From NCBI RefSeq assembly GCF_003852525.1, contig NZ_QAJL01000005.1, positions 879,230-943,229 of the forward strand: a stretch of DNA of 64,000 nucleotides, given 5' to 3'. This DNA is from Pedobacter sp. KBW06. GTDB taxonomy: Bacteria; Bacteroidota; Bacteroidia; Sphingobacteriales; Sphingobacteriaceae. Below the pieces are notes generated by a model, which was not told the DNA's origin, did not search any database, and was given only the letters and a program-made list of their open reading frames with translations. This document shows, one piece after another, positions 17,706 to 26,750 of this stretch; within the stretch, counting starts at the first letter, position 1; every line of letters starts with the position of its first letter. The translations under genes were made by a program, and so were the position numbers.

Positions 17706-18443
17706 CCAATTTCTGCCACCAAACTCCTTATACTTAAAATCTTGATAAGGATACCAATCTCTAACTTCAGTAGCGTCGAAGGACGATGCAGAAATTAAAT
17801 GATCAGCCATTTTCAGGTAATCCTTACCTTCGAGCGGATAAACTCCTATTAGGTTGCTTACTGATTTACTATCGTATAAATTCACATTACAATTCATTGT
17901 GCAGTTTTCTTTCCTGAATGCCTTGATAAATTGGTAAACGTAATTTTTATCAAACTTTGCACGCTTTAATAAAACATGAAAATTTTGGACTGCCCGGTTA
18001 TGCTCTGTTTCTAGAATTTCATAACTTTCTTTATCCAATTCACCGATCGATTGCTTTTCCTGATCCTCCGGGCTAATGATTACCTTTGAAGGGATCCATC
18101 CAACGTGACTAGCCGAAAGCCATTGTGGATCAACGACTCTTATTTTAGACCAGCTGCCTTTTGTTTCCAACACCTCAACTTTTGTAGAAAAATCTACCTG
18201 ACAATAGTGTGTTTCACCTAACGATTTCGTTGCTTTTTCGTTTATAACCTTCCCAAATTTCGTTCCGGGCCCTTTTCTTATTTCTACGCTTTCATGATCG
18301 ATACCATAGATAGTTGGCATCGGCTCTACACTTTCTTTTGGAAAGGTGGGATCTACACCACTTTTCTCCTGATTACCTTGAGCGCAAGAAATCAAAATTG
18401 TTAACCCAAATATTGCGATGAAATTTGTAAATATTTTATTCAT
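17685..18443 (-). CDS. SH3-domain lipoprotein
   Basis: A 252-residue lipoprotein. The ATG at 18443 (MNKIFTNFIAIFGLTILISC) gives a signal peptide with lipobox LISC; an upstream start at 18491 would add 16 unlikely residues. An SH3b-like domain spans roughly residues 50-130 (HESVEIRKGPGTKFGKVI, VDFSTKVEVLETKGSWSKIR, HVGWIPSKVI). Such domains often bind peptidoglycan or partner proteins in the envelope. The C-terminal 110 residues are unrecognised. An 84-bp gap separates it from the next upstream gene on the same strand. Confidence 0.7.
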   Translation of the reverse strand: MNKIFTNFIAIFGLTILISCAQGNQEKSGVDPTFPKESVEPMPTIYGIDHESVEIRKGPGTKFGKVINEKATKSLGETHYCQVDFSTKVEVLETKGSWSKIRVVDPQWLSASHVGWIPSKVIISPEDQEKQSIGELDKESYEILETEHNRAVQNFHVLLKRAKFDKNYVYQFIKAFRKENCTMNCNVNLYDSKSVSNLIGVYPLEGKDYLKMADHLISASSFDATEVRDWYPYQDFKYKEFGGRNWKKKPVK

Positions 18444-18527
18444 GTTTAGTGCTTTTTTTATTCCAAAATCAGAAACCCGATGTAAACCCATGAAAAATTT
18501 TCAGTAAAAATACCCCTCAAATAAAGA

Positions 18528-18854
18528 TTATACTCCTATTCTTTCAATAGAAGTAAATCTTCCTGGAAAGTTAACGAAAATGATTTCGCAAAACCGGCCA
18601 TAGTAGTAACCCTCAAAATCCTTCAGCTCTTCAGTTACACTTGGAAACTTTAAAACTTTGACAACTAGGGCTCCCTTTTCTGTATCCGTGGTAAGAAGAA
18701 TCACTCCCTTATCCCCCCATTGCTGTGTATGTTTAAGATATTTCACTTCGCCACTTTCTAGAATTGACCATGTCTTCAATTCAGCATCTTCAATCTTTCT
18801 AATAATTGCAGATTTTAATGTTTCTGGATTAGCCGTTTTAAATAGTAATTTCAT
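18528..18854 (-). CDS. Hypothetical 108-residue protein
   Basis: A small soluble protein with no signal peptide or membrane helix. Alternating strands (WSILESGEVKYLKHTQQWGD, KGVILLTTDTEKGALVVKVL) and a Trp/Tyr-rich end (FEGYYYGRFCEIIFVNFPG) suggest a compact alpha/beta fold. Not recognised. On the same strand as the SH3 lipoprotein downstream and possibly cotranscribed. Similar small solo proteins are common in accessory regions as immunity factors, but nothing here shows that. Confidence 0.55.
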   Translation of the reverse strand: MKLLFKTANPETLKSAIIRKIEDAELKTWSILESGEVKYLKHTQQWGDKGVILLTTDTEKGALVVKVLKFPSVTEELKDFEGYYYGRFCEIIFVNFPGRFTSIERIGV

Positions 18855-18969
18855 TGTTTGAGCCTTTTATATTTAGATCGGTGAATTTAGATGTTCTAAT
18901 CAATAGAAAACTACGGGAACCCATAAATCTAAAAACTTACTGCTATTCCTGATTACAAATAAAAACGAT

Positions 18970-19428
18970 ATGAGAAAAACATTATATATACTTAGCATTA
19001 CCTGCCTGATTGGTTTTAATAAAAGAAGCATTGGTCAGGAAAAAAAACAAATTCATTTTTTGGCAGACACGATTAATGTTAGTTCTGAAAATAGTATCCT
19101 CGAAATAGGTACAGAGGGAAATGGAGCTTATTACATGTTCTATTGTCAATGTTTACCACCTTACGGTCACGGCTATAATTTGAGCTTTGCGTACCCAAAA
19201 AAAGCACTGAATGTTAATGAAATCCTTTCTATCAAACCTGATCAAAAATATATTAGCTGGAAGGAACTTTCGAAAATTGTCACTAAAACAAAGTATGACT
19301 TCGATAAACAATATGACTTTTTCATCACGGAGGTATTACCCAATGGCTACAAAACGAACAAAGTCAGAATGGTCAAATATCGTGAGCCAATAACTGATAG
19401 TATCGAGATAAAACCAAATGAAAATTAA
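18970..19428 (+). CDS. Hypothetical secreted protein
   Basis: A 152-residue protein. The N terminus (MRKTLYILSITCLIGFNKRS...GQ) looks like a signal peptide with cleavage near residue 23. The mature part has YYMFYCQCLPPYGHGYNLSF with two Cys spaced by one residue, and beta-type segments. Not recognised. Solo gene, AT-rich. Confidence 0.5.
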   Translation: MRKTLYILSITCLIGFNKRSIGQEKKQIHFLADTINVSSENSILEIGTEGNGAYYMFYCQCLPPYGHGYNLSFAYPKKALNVNEILSIKPDQKYISWKELSKIVTKTKYDFDKQYDFFITEVLPNGYKTNKVRMVKYREPITDSIEIKPNEN

Positions 19429-19531
19429 TGAAATACGCTATTATGGTTGTTGTCTTGACACAGTTTTTCCTAAATATTTTTTTTATAATTAGTGGAAATA
19501 AGTAAATCAACCAACTTTTAATCTGAATTCA

Positions 19532-20260
19532 TTATCTGGGGAGCTGCCTCTCAATCACGCTGGCCGCGACAGAAACTCCAATTTCGGTCGCAACATCAAA
19601 AGCCCACTTCCCAGCGTCCTTTAAGTGCTGTAGTATTCCTAATTCGTCTCCACGTTTAGCGGCTATTTCCGCAGCAGCAACAGCAGCAACAGCTATATCT
19701 TCTTCGGGCGACGCTTGACTTTCCAATTTCATTGCCTCTCTTAATCTGATCAGTTCTTCTGCAAGCTGTGATAGGTCACCATCTGTTAATCCAAAATTAT
19801 TTGTCAGTATTCCTATTTCATTTATTCCTACAACTGCACCAGGTCCACTTACGTGTATAGTAACATTGGAAGGAACTTCCTGGGTTAGATGAGTCATCAA
19901 AAATCTTTTTGAATTAAATAATCCTTCATGAAATTTCTCCAACCATGACCACTTAGTGACTCCAAACCCATAGCGATAAGCATAATCCACAGGAGCAAAA
20001 AAAACACTTTCATCAATTTCAGCCTGCCCTAAAATTTTTGATACCAAAATTCGGAGTGAGTTATCAAGACTTCTTAACTCTTGCTCGTTGAATTCCAATC
20101 CTAAAGGAAAAGGTGACACTCCTTGTTTACCCATGACAAGCATAGTAGATGTTCTTTCTAAAAATAGATTGAGCAGATAAATTCTTCCCGCAATCTCCTG
20201 ATTCAGATTATTTTGCATAAATGTCTGTTTTTTGTCAGTACCTGACTTTGTTTCAATCAT
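19532..20260 (-). CDS. Hypothetical protein with a C-terminal helical module seen in conflict proteins
   Basis: A 242-residue soluble protein if started at the ATG at 20260 (MIETKSGTDKK); a later ATG at 20218 is also possible, and the frame is open to 20386. The N-terminal 130 residues are helical and unrecognised. The C terminus (LSQLAEELIRLREAMKLESQ; DIAVAAVAAAEIAAKRGDEL; GILQHLKDAGKWAFDVATEI) ends in an Ala-rich helix pair. From memory, that type of ending (AAEKGD..ILQHLKKAGKWA) recurs at the C terminus of various bacterial conflict-system proteins; this needs a search. It is divergent from the 1065-residue gene, 268 bp apart. Confidence 0.6.
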   Translation of the reverse strand: MIETKSGTDKKQTFMQNNLNQEIAGRIYLLNLFLERTSTMLVMGKQGVSPFPLGLEFNEQELRSLDNSLRILVSKILGQAEIDESVFFAPVDYAYRYGFGVTKWSWLEKFHEGLFNSKRFLMTHLTQEVPSNVTIHVSGPGAVVGINEIGILTNNFGLTDGDLSQLAEELIRLREAMKLESQASPEEDIAVAAVAAAEIAAKRGDELGILQHLKDAGKWAFDVATEIGVSVAASVIERQLPR

Positions 20261-20528
20261 ATTAATAATTAAATATAAAAAATTTGGAGGATTGAAAATG
20301 TATTTTCGAGGCATTTGGAGACCAATTGCTGATAGAATTGTTTTAATACAGCTTTGGAACTTGAGTGCAGATCGGTAGAACAACAAATAGAAAGGAAATA
20401 CCCCCTAAACAACTCACATATAAGTGTTTATTTCGAATTTTAATTCCTACTTTTAACTGAAGCATTATCAAATAGACACAAGAAACCGAACAACCAAATT
20501 ATATATCAGTTAATTAGACATTCTCACT

Positions 20529-23500
20529 ATGCCAGCTCTCGATCAACCGCCACTTACCCCGCGTATGAGGCGCACCATTAAAGATCAATATACCTACAAA
20601 CAGATCCTCGATTCACCTGAAAAAGCAGTTGACCTGTTTGATGCCTATCACAAGCTTTGGGGCAAACTCCCAAATAACGGATCCACAAAATATGCCAAGC
20701 CATTTCTAAAGTCTTTTCTTGATGCCTATGCCACCGAGATAGACTATAGCGGAGCACTAGTCAACCTGGCATCTGTACGCTTCGAAAAACTAAAGCCATT
20801 ATCCTCAGTTCTTCAGCTTGCCAAGATATACAGTGAGAGTGCAGGAAAATCCAGGAAAGAACTGGGAAAGGAAATCATCCGCGCAGATATCGAAGGCAAT
20901 ATATACCGAATGATCCAGGACATTCCTAAACTTCATGAAGCTATGGGAGAAATGATCAGAAATAATGGTGGTTTGCACGGGAGCAGCAGCCTGTTGAATG
21001 CCGCAAAAGAAAACATCATATTGCTTGACGAATTCGCCTCTCAACTCGACCTTCCGCAAAACGACCTGGAGCTATTACTGAAAGCTCCTGCGGGTTCCCT
21101 TCAGGAACTACTGCGGGAATCCATCGAAAAAGCTATCGAAAAAAACGGAGGTGCTGAGGGAGGTGCTGCTTATGATGCACTTTTGGAGCAAGAGCTCGCC
21201 TCAAGGGGAGCAAATACAGAAGAAATTACCAAAGAATTAAAAGCGCACATCGACGCGATCCTAAAACAACCTGCCGCTCCTGACGATCTTGAAGTCTTTA
21301 AATATCAAATGGAAGAAGCACGCGGATGGGGAGCCCTGGCCGGAATGTTGGTCGCCACTAAAAACCCTAAACTTGGTAATGCCATCATCAATGGAACCAA
21401 ATCCGCCGTTGACGCTTATGAGGCATTCTCTATGATTGCCACCATAGGTTTCACCGCCGCCAGCTTTGCAACCGGTGTTGGAGCTGTGATGACCACAATG
21501 TCCATTATCCAATCCCTTAATGGTGGGGAAGACAATGAACTGTCCTTCCTCGCGGCAGGTCTGAGACAGATCAATGAAAGCATCCAGGCACTCAGAGAAG
21601 AAATTGGTATCGTTAGCGAAAACATAGTAACATTGATCGATCAGGTAGATTTCATGATCAAGTATACACAGGCGCATTTAGGGGAAATCAAAGGAGGGAT
21701 AGACCTGATCATCGATAAGGTAAATGAAAGTAAAAACTTACAGATGGAAGCTGATTTTGAAGAGAAATCACAACAAATAGAAACCATAAGTATCTTTCCG
21801 ATCAGCATTGAACGGTTCATCTCGGACCTGGAACACCTCGGAAATATCGCGCTGATCGAGTCCTCGAATGTCCGCTTCACCAGGCTAAGGGATTCCGAGT
21901 TGGAAAAGTTCGAATTCCTCTCATTTCCCCGTATCGGTCAATACGACAGTTTTATCTGGTCTCCGATTGAAAAAAGGCCCGTGCTGCTAGTGAGTCTTTA
22001 CCACCAGTTTATGGATGCTCTGCAGACGCCGGCAGAAAAAGCGCTATGGAAGTCAATCCTACCCGAGCTCCAAACTATTTTGAAGAATGAAAAGGAATTA
22101 CTAAACCCCATCATTTCCGGGCAGGCAACTGAGAAATATATTAGTATGTTAACAGAAAATATCGACCAAATCAGGCCTTCAGCACTTCAGGGGCAATACG
22201 AGAGCTTTTTTGATACAGCGTTGGAGTTCAGGAAATTATTTTCATGGTTCCATGGCATGGCTTTCGGCTTAAGCTCCGAAACTGTACTAAAATCTGCCCT
22301 ACGGGCATATACCTCAGCCGCGCTGGACCTATTGTTCCAGATATTCAAGAACATCCAGCCCGTTATCCATGAATTCAAACCAATCGTACCAAATCAGAAC
22401 AAGATGCAATTGGACACCTTTCTGTTCAATCCAACCGATAGCAACTTTGCCGATGGAATTCCATACACCCCTATAACCTACCCATCAAATTTGTCTGTAC
22501 TGGAAGATTTTTTCGCATTCTCCTTCAAAAGGAAGTTCACGTTTGATTTTCTGGGAAGCTACCCCTTGGTTCCACCATTCATGGCAGGACAAAGGATATA
22601 TCTTGCCCCGGCCAAAATCGACCTTCTGAACCGGCATTATGATAACCTGATTGCAAATTTACCTGAGAACATCGACCAATTCATCTACCTTCTTGGGCGC
22701 TTTACCTCCAATGGTACACTGAAAATACAATATGAATATTTCATAGGTACCGATCAGTTCAATCCGGCAAAAAACTATTACTTCGGCCCAAATAATGACC
22801 GCCCATTGTATGGGGCTTTTTCTATGCGGATGACCATTGATATTGATGGAGATAAGACGAATATTAACCTGCTAAAAAAACCGATCACCATTACCATATT
22901 TGACTGCAGAATTGGACTTAACAGGGTATATGATGGTACCGGTATTGCTAACTTTCCTTTCTCCCCCAATATCGGCCCTGGCCGAATCAGTTTCTATGCT
23001 GAACATGATACCTTTTTTCCCTCGCTGCCTTCAACCCCTTTTAATCCACAAATGCTAAATGAAATCCTGGACATATTCAGACCAGCTAGCCCTACATCTT
23101 TCAATGACAGCCTTAAAAAAATGAAGGAACTGGGGGTCTACATTGCCCTGGAAGCAGAAAATGGTTTGACTGACATTACCAGGAACTGCGTAGACCTGGA
23201 ACCCTACATCGAAAACAGCAGAAGAACCTGGACCAACCTCAGTACGGCCATACTTTGCCATTCAGAATCGAGCATGGATACCTCTGTTTATTTTGAATTC
23301 CTTAACCGCCAGCCCAAAATACTGGATCCAGCCCTTACGCTCAGCTCCCAAAACAGCTCCCAATACTTTAGCGGTGAAAACCTAAGCGATCTATTGTTGC
23401 TATGGCTAAAAAGAAAACGCGGGGAAGATCAGCAAAGACTACCGTTTGACGGTCTTAGCATAAAAGGCATTGAACAGACCAAGCCGCAGGACTTTTACGA

Positions 23501-23726
23501 GACTCCACCCTACCCGATCATTTATCTCAAGTTTGACATGGACAAAGAGAACGAATACGATCAGGTTACCAGCTACGAACTTTACGAGATTGATTTCTTA
23601 CAGATGCTCGACAGCATAAAGACACCTGACCAGCCCAACTTCTATGGTTCCATACTGCCACATTGTGACCGGGCCATGGATGCTTTGACGGCGCTTTACA
23701 GAGATTTCTATTTTAGGAAAGAATAA
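20529..23726 (+). CDS. Large helical protein with hydrophobic segment, candidate effector
   Basis: A 1065-residue protein with no signal peptide. Residues 1-290 are mainly alpha-helical; 297-330 form a long hydrophobic stretch (MIATIGFTAASFATGVGAVM) followed by a coiled-coil-like part (INESIQALREEIGIVSENIV) to about 400; the remaining 650 residues are mixed and rich in aromatic residues. This order (helical, membrane-inserting, coil) recalls alpha-pore-forming toxins, but no family is recognised. It converges on the caspase/CHAT/STAND operon (69 bp between stops), so it could be the protein those proteases release or cut. The 758-residue protein at 37397 has a similar layout. Function is inferred. 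Confidence 0.65.
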   Translation: MPALDQPPLTPRMRRTIKDQYTYKQILDSPEKAVDLFDAYHKLWGKLPNNGSTKYAKPFLKSFLDAYATEIDYSGALVNLASVRFEKLKPLSSVLQLAKIYSESAGKSRKELGKEIIRADIEGNIYRMIQDIPKLHEAMGEMIRNNGGLHGSSSLLNAAKENIILLDEFASQLDLPQNDLELLLKAPAGSLQELLRESIEKAIEKNGGAEGGAAYDALLEQELASRGANTEEITKELKAHIDAILKQPAAPDDLEVFKYQMEEARGWGALAGMLVATKNPKLGNAIINGTKSAVDAYEAFSMIATIGFTAASFATGVGAVMTTMSIIQSLNGGEDNELSFLAAGLRQINESIQALREEIGIVSENIVTLIDQVDFMIKYTQAHLGEIKGGIDLIIDKVNESKNLQMEADFEEKSQQIETISIFPISIERFISDLEHLGNIALIESSNVRFTRLRDSELEKFEFLSFPRIGQYDSFIWSPIEKRPVLLVSLYHQFMDALQTPAEKALWKSILPELQTILKNEKELLNPIISGQATEKYISMLTENIDQIRPSALQGQYESFFDTALEFRKLFSWFHGMAFGLSSETVLKSALRAYTSAALDLLFQIFKNIQPVIHEFKPIVPNQNKMQLDTFLFNPTDSNFADGIPYTPITYPSNLSVLEDFFAFSFKRKFTFDFLGSYPLVPPFMAGQRIYLAPAKIDLLNRHYDNLIANLPENIDQFIYLLGRFTSNGTLKIQYEYFIGTDQFNPAKNYYFGPNNDRPLYGAFSMRMTIDIDGDKTNINLLKKPITITIFDCRIGLNRVYDGTGIANFPFSPNIGPGRISFYAEHDTFFPSLPSTPFNPQMLNEILDIFRPASPTSFNDSLKKMKELGVYIALEAENGLTDITRNCVDLEPYIENSRRTWTNLSTAILCHSESSMDTSVYFEFLNRQPKILDPALTLSSQNSSQYFSGENLSDLLLLWLKRKRGEDQQRLPFDGLSIKGIEQTKPQDFYETPPYPIIYLKFDMDKENEYDQVTSYELYEIDFLQMLDSIKTPDQPNFYGSILPHCDRAMDALTALYRDFYFRKE

Positions 23727-23795
23727 TTAGTGCCTTGCTCTTTATTGAATTCATAGCTTTTTTTATTTCTTAATCTGCTTCAGGAAGATGCTTTG

Positions 23796-26750
23796 TCAAA
23801 GCAACCACTTGCCGGGTAAATCATATTTTTTCACAATCTCCGGAGTCACCTCAATATTCATATTCTTCAGTTTCTCCTTTTCAAGAAGCCAGTCTCCCGT
23901 TTGTTTTACATCCGACAGATTGACCATATTTTGCTTATTCTCCAGTATATTAAGCATAGTATCTCTGACATAATAAATGTATTTTCCATTAGCGGTAAAG
24001 CCAAAAAAGTCGTTTGGAGTTAGCTGATAGACTGCCTTAAGCTTTAAATCCCCATTAAGAAGCCAGAGCCTGAAAGCCTTATCCATGACCAGGACGTCAC
24101 CCGTAGCAGGGTTAAAGACAGTCTTTACAATAGCGGAATCAAGCCCGAAAGAACCAAACAACTTCCCATCAAATCCTTCAAATCTAAACTGGCTTTTCTC
24201 CTTGTTATTTTTGAGTACCTTATTCAGTAAAACCCTCGTACGTGCAAAGTCAACTCCCTCCAGCTTATCCTCTGTGATCCGGGGCTTTTTGGTTAAAAAA
24301 TCATACATCGTAAATATATGATTGGCATTCTCAGTAATCGCATATCTTGCGCGCTCATCGACTTTTACACGCACAGCCCCGCTAACATTTGGCACTACAT
24401 TAATCGGCACTCCATTCAGTTTAGTCAGCAGGATTTCATTTCCCTTTAAATATACTGCAGAATTATTTGGAGTAAAATCACCAAAACTCGCATTAGAGAT
24501 ACTGAAAATGGGCTTTTTAACATTTGAAGGATTGTAAATTTCAATGAGTCCCTTACTATTCGCCTCAGATCTTCCGGTCATAATCCATTTTCGGTCCGTT
24601 GAATTACTCACTGAAAAGTGTCCGTTAACCCGCTCCGTTTTTCCATTAGGAGAAACAATAAGCACTTCCCCCTGGCGGCTCAAACCATCTCCCACTTTCC
24701 TTGTCGGAACAATGAGTTTTCCATCTGAGAGATAGCGTACACGATAAGAGTCATCTCTGCTCCAGTCGTCCTCTAGAAAATTATCATAAGTATAAAGATA
24801 TCGGTTATCGAGTTTCATCTCCAAGTGTACCTTCTTATGTTTACAGTCATAAATTACGAAAGAATTAGACTGTTCTGCAAGCAGCGAGGTCGAATCCCGG
24901 TTTCTATTGGCCAGAAACAACAGGTCGGTTCCCTGAATGAAATACATGTATTTTATCCGGTCAAAGGTCGTAACTGAGTCCCCCTTATTGTTCCATAACT
25001 GAAAACGATAGCCACTCTCTCCAATTCTACTGGAGATATAGCCCCCTTCGTCAGAAATATCAAATTCAAAAGACCGCAGCCCATCCCCTTTAATATTGAT
25101 CAGACTGGTACTCAGCATAGATTGCACCGAAGGGTTCCTGAATAGTTTTAAGTAACTGGGAAGCAATTCCTTTTTATTTTCCTCGTTTTCCTGCTTGTCA
25201 TACAGGTACTTTGCAATATTAATGGCAAGAGCTTTATTGGGAAATTTGTCAAAACGTGATCCATAAAATGCCTCCGCATATAATTTCCGGTATCCTTTCC
25301 TGAGTATTCCATATTGCCAGAGACCAGCTCCAAATAACAACAAAAACACCACCACCACCGCAAAAACCCATTTCCAAATCTTAAACCGTCGGTTTGCCTT
25401 TTTACTAAGTTCAATAAACCCCCTTGTTTCATGATCCAGTCGGCCAATGATTTTTTCAAACCGATTAATGTCATTATTACTTAGATAACTTCTGTTCTCA
25501 TCCTTTTGAACCTGGTCAATGATCACTTTCAGGTCGTTTTGTTCTCCTATCAGCTGAGTCCGTTTCTGATAAATAAGCTCAGCAATTTTATCATGAGCCA
25601 GTTCTACATAACGAATTTCCTTTCGCACTATTCTGTGAGACTCAAGCAAAGACAGTACCTCCTCAAGAAGCCGCGGCTCAAAATCCTTAAATACTTGGGT
25701 AGCAGAATCACCTAACTTCATTCCTTTCATGTCACTTGAAACTTCGAGCGGATACTTAGTCCCTTCAGCAGTCACCAATGCATCTAGAATTTCATCCAAA
25801 AGGTCCTGCGTATTACTGAAGGGATGCGTTATATCAGGTCTGACGACCAGAAAGAGATCAAGCTCCTTACCAATTAGTTCAAGTTGCTCATGTAAGAAAC
25901 GTTGAAGAACATCCTTTAGCGCACCCGATTCCTCTATTTCCTTAACCTCCCAATGGAGATAAGGAAGCCCCATATCCGTACTCAGCCCCTTAGGATAAGT
26001 ACGCTCAAAATCTCTGCGCCACAGCTGATCCATATACACCTGAAGATAAGGCAGAGAGATGTCCGACTGGTCCTGAAGAATGTCTACCATACGCTCTATG
26101 GCATTATCCTCGAATGTAATGTTGTACTTTGGTCCCGATTGTCTTATTACTTCCATCACCTGTTTCCTGTCCATAGGACGAAGCGGAAGCCGGGCATCAA
26201 GCAACCGCGGAGTATCTTTGACCAGAAGCTCAAGGGAACCAAAATACTCTTCTCTGATCGTTACAATCTGGTTACAGGAAGCAAGTTTCTCATTAGAGAG
26301 AATAGACCTGATCAAACGATAAGCATCTTTCTTTTCCTGGTCATCACCAAGGATTAACAATTCTTCGAACTGATCAAATATGATATAAACCGGACGAAGC
26401 TTTTGCTTAATCAAGGCAATCAGCCCTTTCTCTATCGCTTTAACAGATTCTGATTCCATCCTGATACCACAGGCCACCAGACTGCGGGCCATGGCCTCCA
26501 AAAAATTATTCCCCCGCCTGACATAAAGTGCGAACCAGTCTGTTTCTTCGAAACAATTGGCCAGCCCGCACCTGACCAGACTCGTTTTTCCTGTACCAAT
26601 CTTTCCATAGACCACTACAAACCTATGTCTGGAAACCAGGCGATAAAGTTCATTGATTTCAGCTTTTCGTCCAAAGAATTCATCCTTATCCTCCTTGAGA
26701 TAGGCATCCAGGAACTTAAAAGGGCTAGGTGGTGTTTCTTGCTTAATCAT
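23796..26750 (-). CDS. STAND NTPase with membrane segment and beta-rich C terminus
   Basis: A 984-residue nSTAND1-type ATPase. DEFFGRKAEINELYRLV (residues 23-39) leads into Walker A GKIGTGKTS (49-57); Walker B VYIIFDQFEELL has Asp126 and Glu129-130. A winged-helix-like arm follows to about 430. One membrane helix lies near 455-478 (WVFAVVVVFLLLFGAGLWQY), then LYAEAFYGSRFDKFPNKALA and about 450 residues of repeated short strands (DGKLIVPTRK, TGDVLVMDKAFRLWLLN, TANGKYIYYV) that look like a beta-propeller sensor. STAND proteins oligomerise on ligand binding and activate partners. It overlaps the CHAT gene by 8 bp, so the two are translated together. Confidence 0.9.
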   Translation of the reverse strand: MIKQETPPSPFKFLDAYLKEDKDEFFGRKAEINELYRLVSRHRFVVVYGKIGTGKTSLVRCGLANCFEETDWFALYVRRGNNFLEAMARSLVACGIRMESESVKAIEKGLIALIKQKLRPVYIIFDQFEELLILGDDQEKKDAYRLIRSILSNEKLASCNQIVTIREEYFGSLELLVKDTPRLLDARLPLRPMDRKQVMEVIRQSGPKYNITFEDNAIERMVDILQDQSDISLPYLQVYMDQLWRRDFERTYPKGLSTDMGLPYLHWEVKEIEESGALKDVLQRFLHEQLELIGKELDLFLVVRPDITHPFSNTQDLLDEILDALVTAEGTKYPLEVSSDMKGMKLGDSATQVFKDFEPRLLEEVLSLLESHRIVRKEIRYVELAHDKIAELIYQKRTQLIGEQNDLKVIIDQVQKDENRSYLSNNDINRFEKIIGRLDHETRGFIELSKKANRRFKIWKWVFAVVVVFLLLFGAGLWQYGILRKGYRKLYAEAFYGSRFDKFPNKALAINIAKYLYDKQENEENKKELLPSYLKLFRNPSVQSMLSTSLINIKGDGLRSFEFDISDEGGYISSRIGESGYRFQLWNNKGDSVTTFDRIKYMYFIQGTDLLFLANRNRDSTSLLAEQSNSFVIYDCKHKKVHLEMKLDNRYLYTYDNFLEDDWSRDDSYRVRYLSDGKLIVPTRKVGDGLSRQGEVLIVSPNGKTERVNGHFSVSNSTDRKWIMTGRSEANSKGLIEIYNPSNVKKPIFSISNASFGDFTPNNSAVYLKGNEILLTKLNGVPINVVPNVSGAVRVKVDERARYAITENANHIFTMYDFLTKKPRITEDKLEGVDFARTRVLLNKVLKNNKEKSQFRFEGFDGKLFGSFGLDSAIVKTVFNPATGDVLVMDKAFRLWLLNGDLKLKAVYQLTPNDFFGFTANGKYIYYVRDTMLNILENKQNMVNLSDVKQTGDWLLEKEKLKNMNIEVTPEIVKKYDLPGKWLL

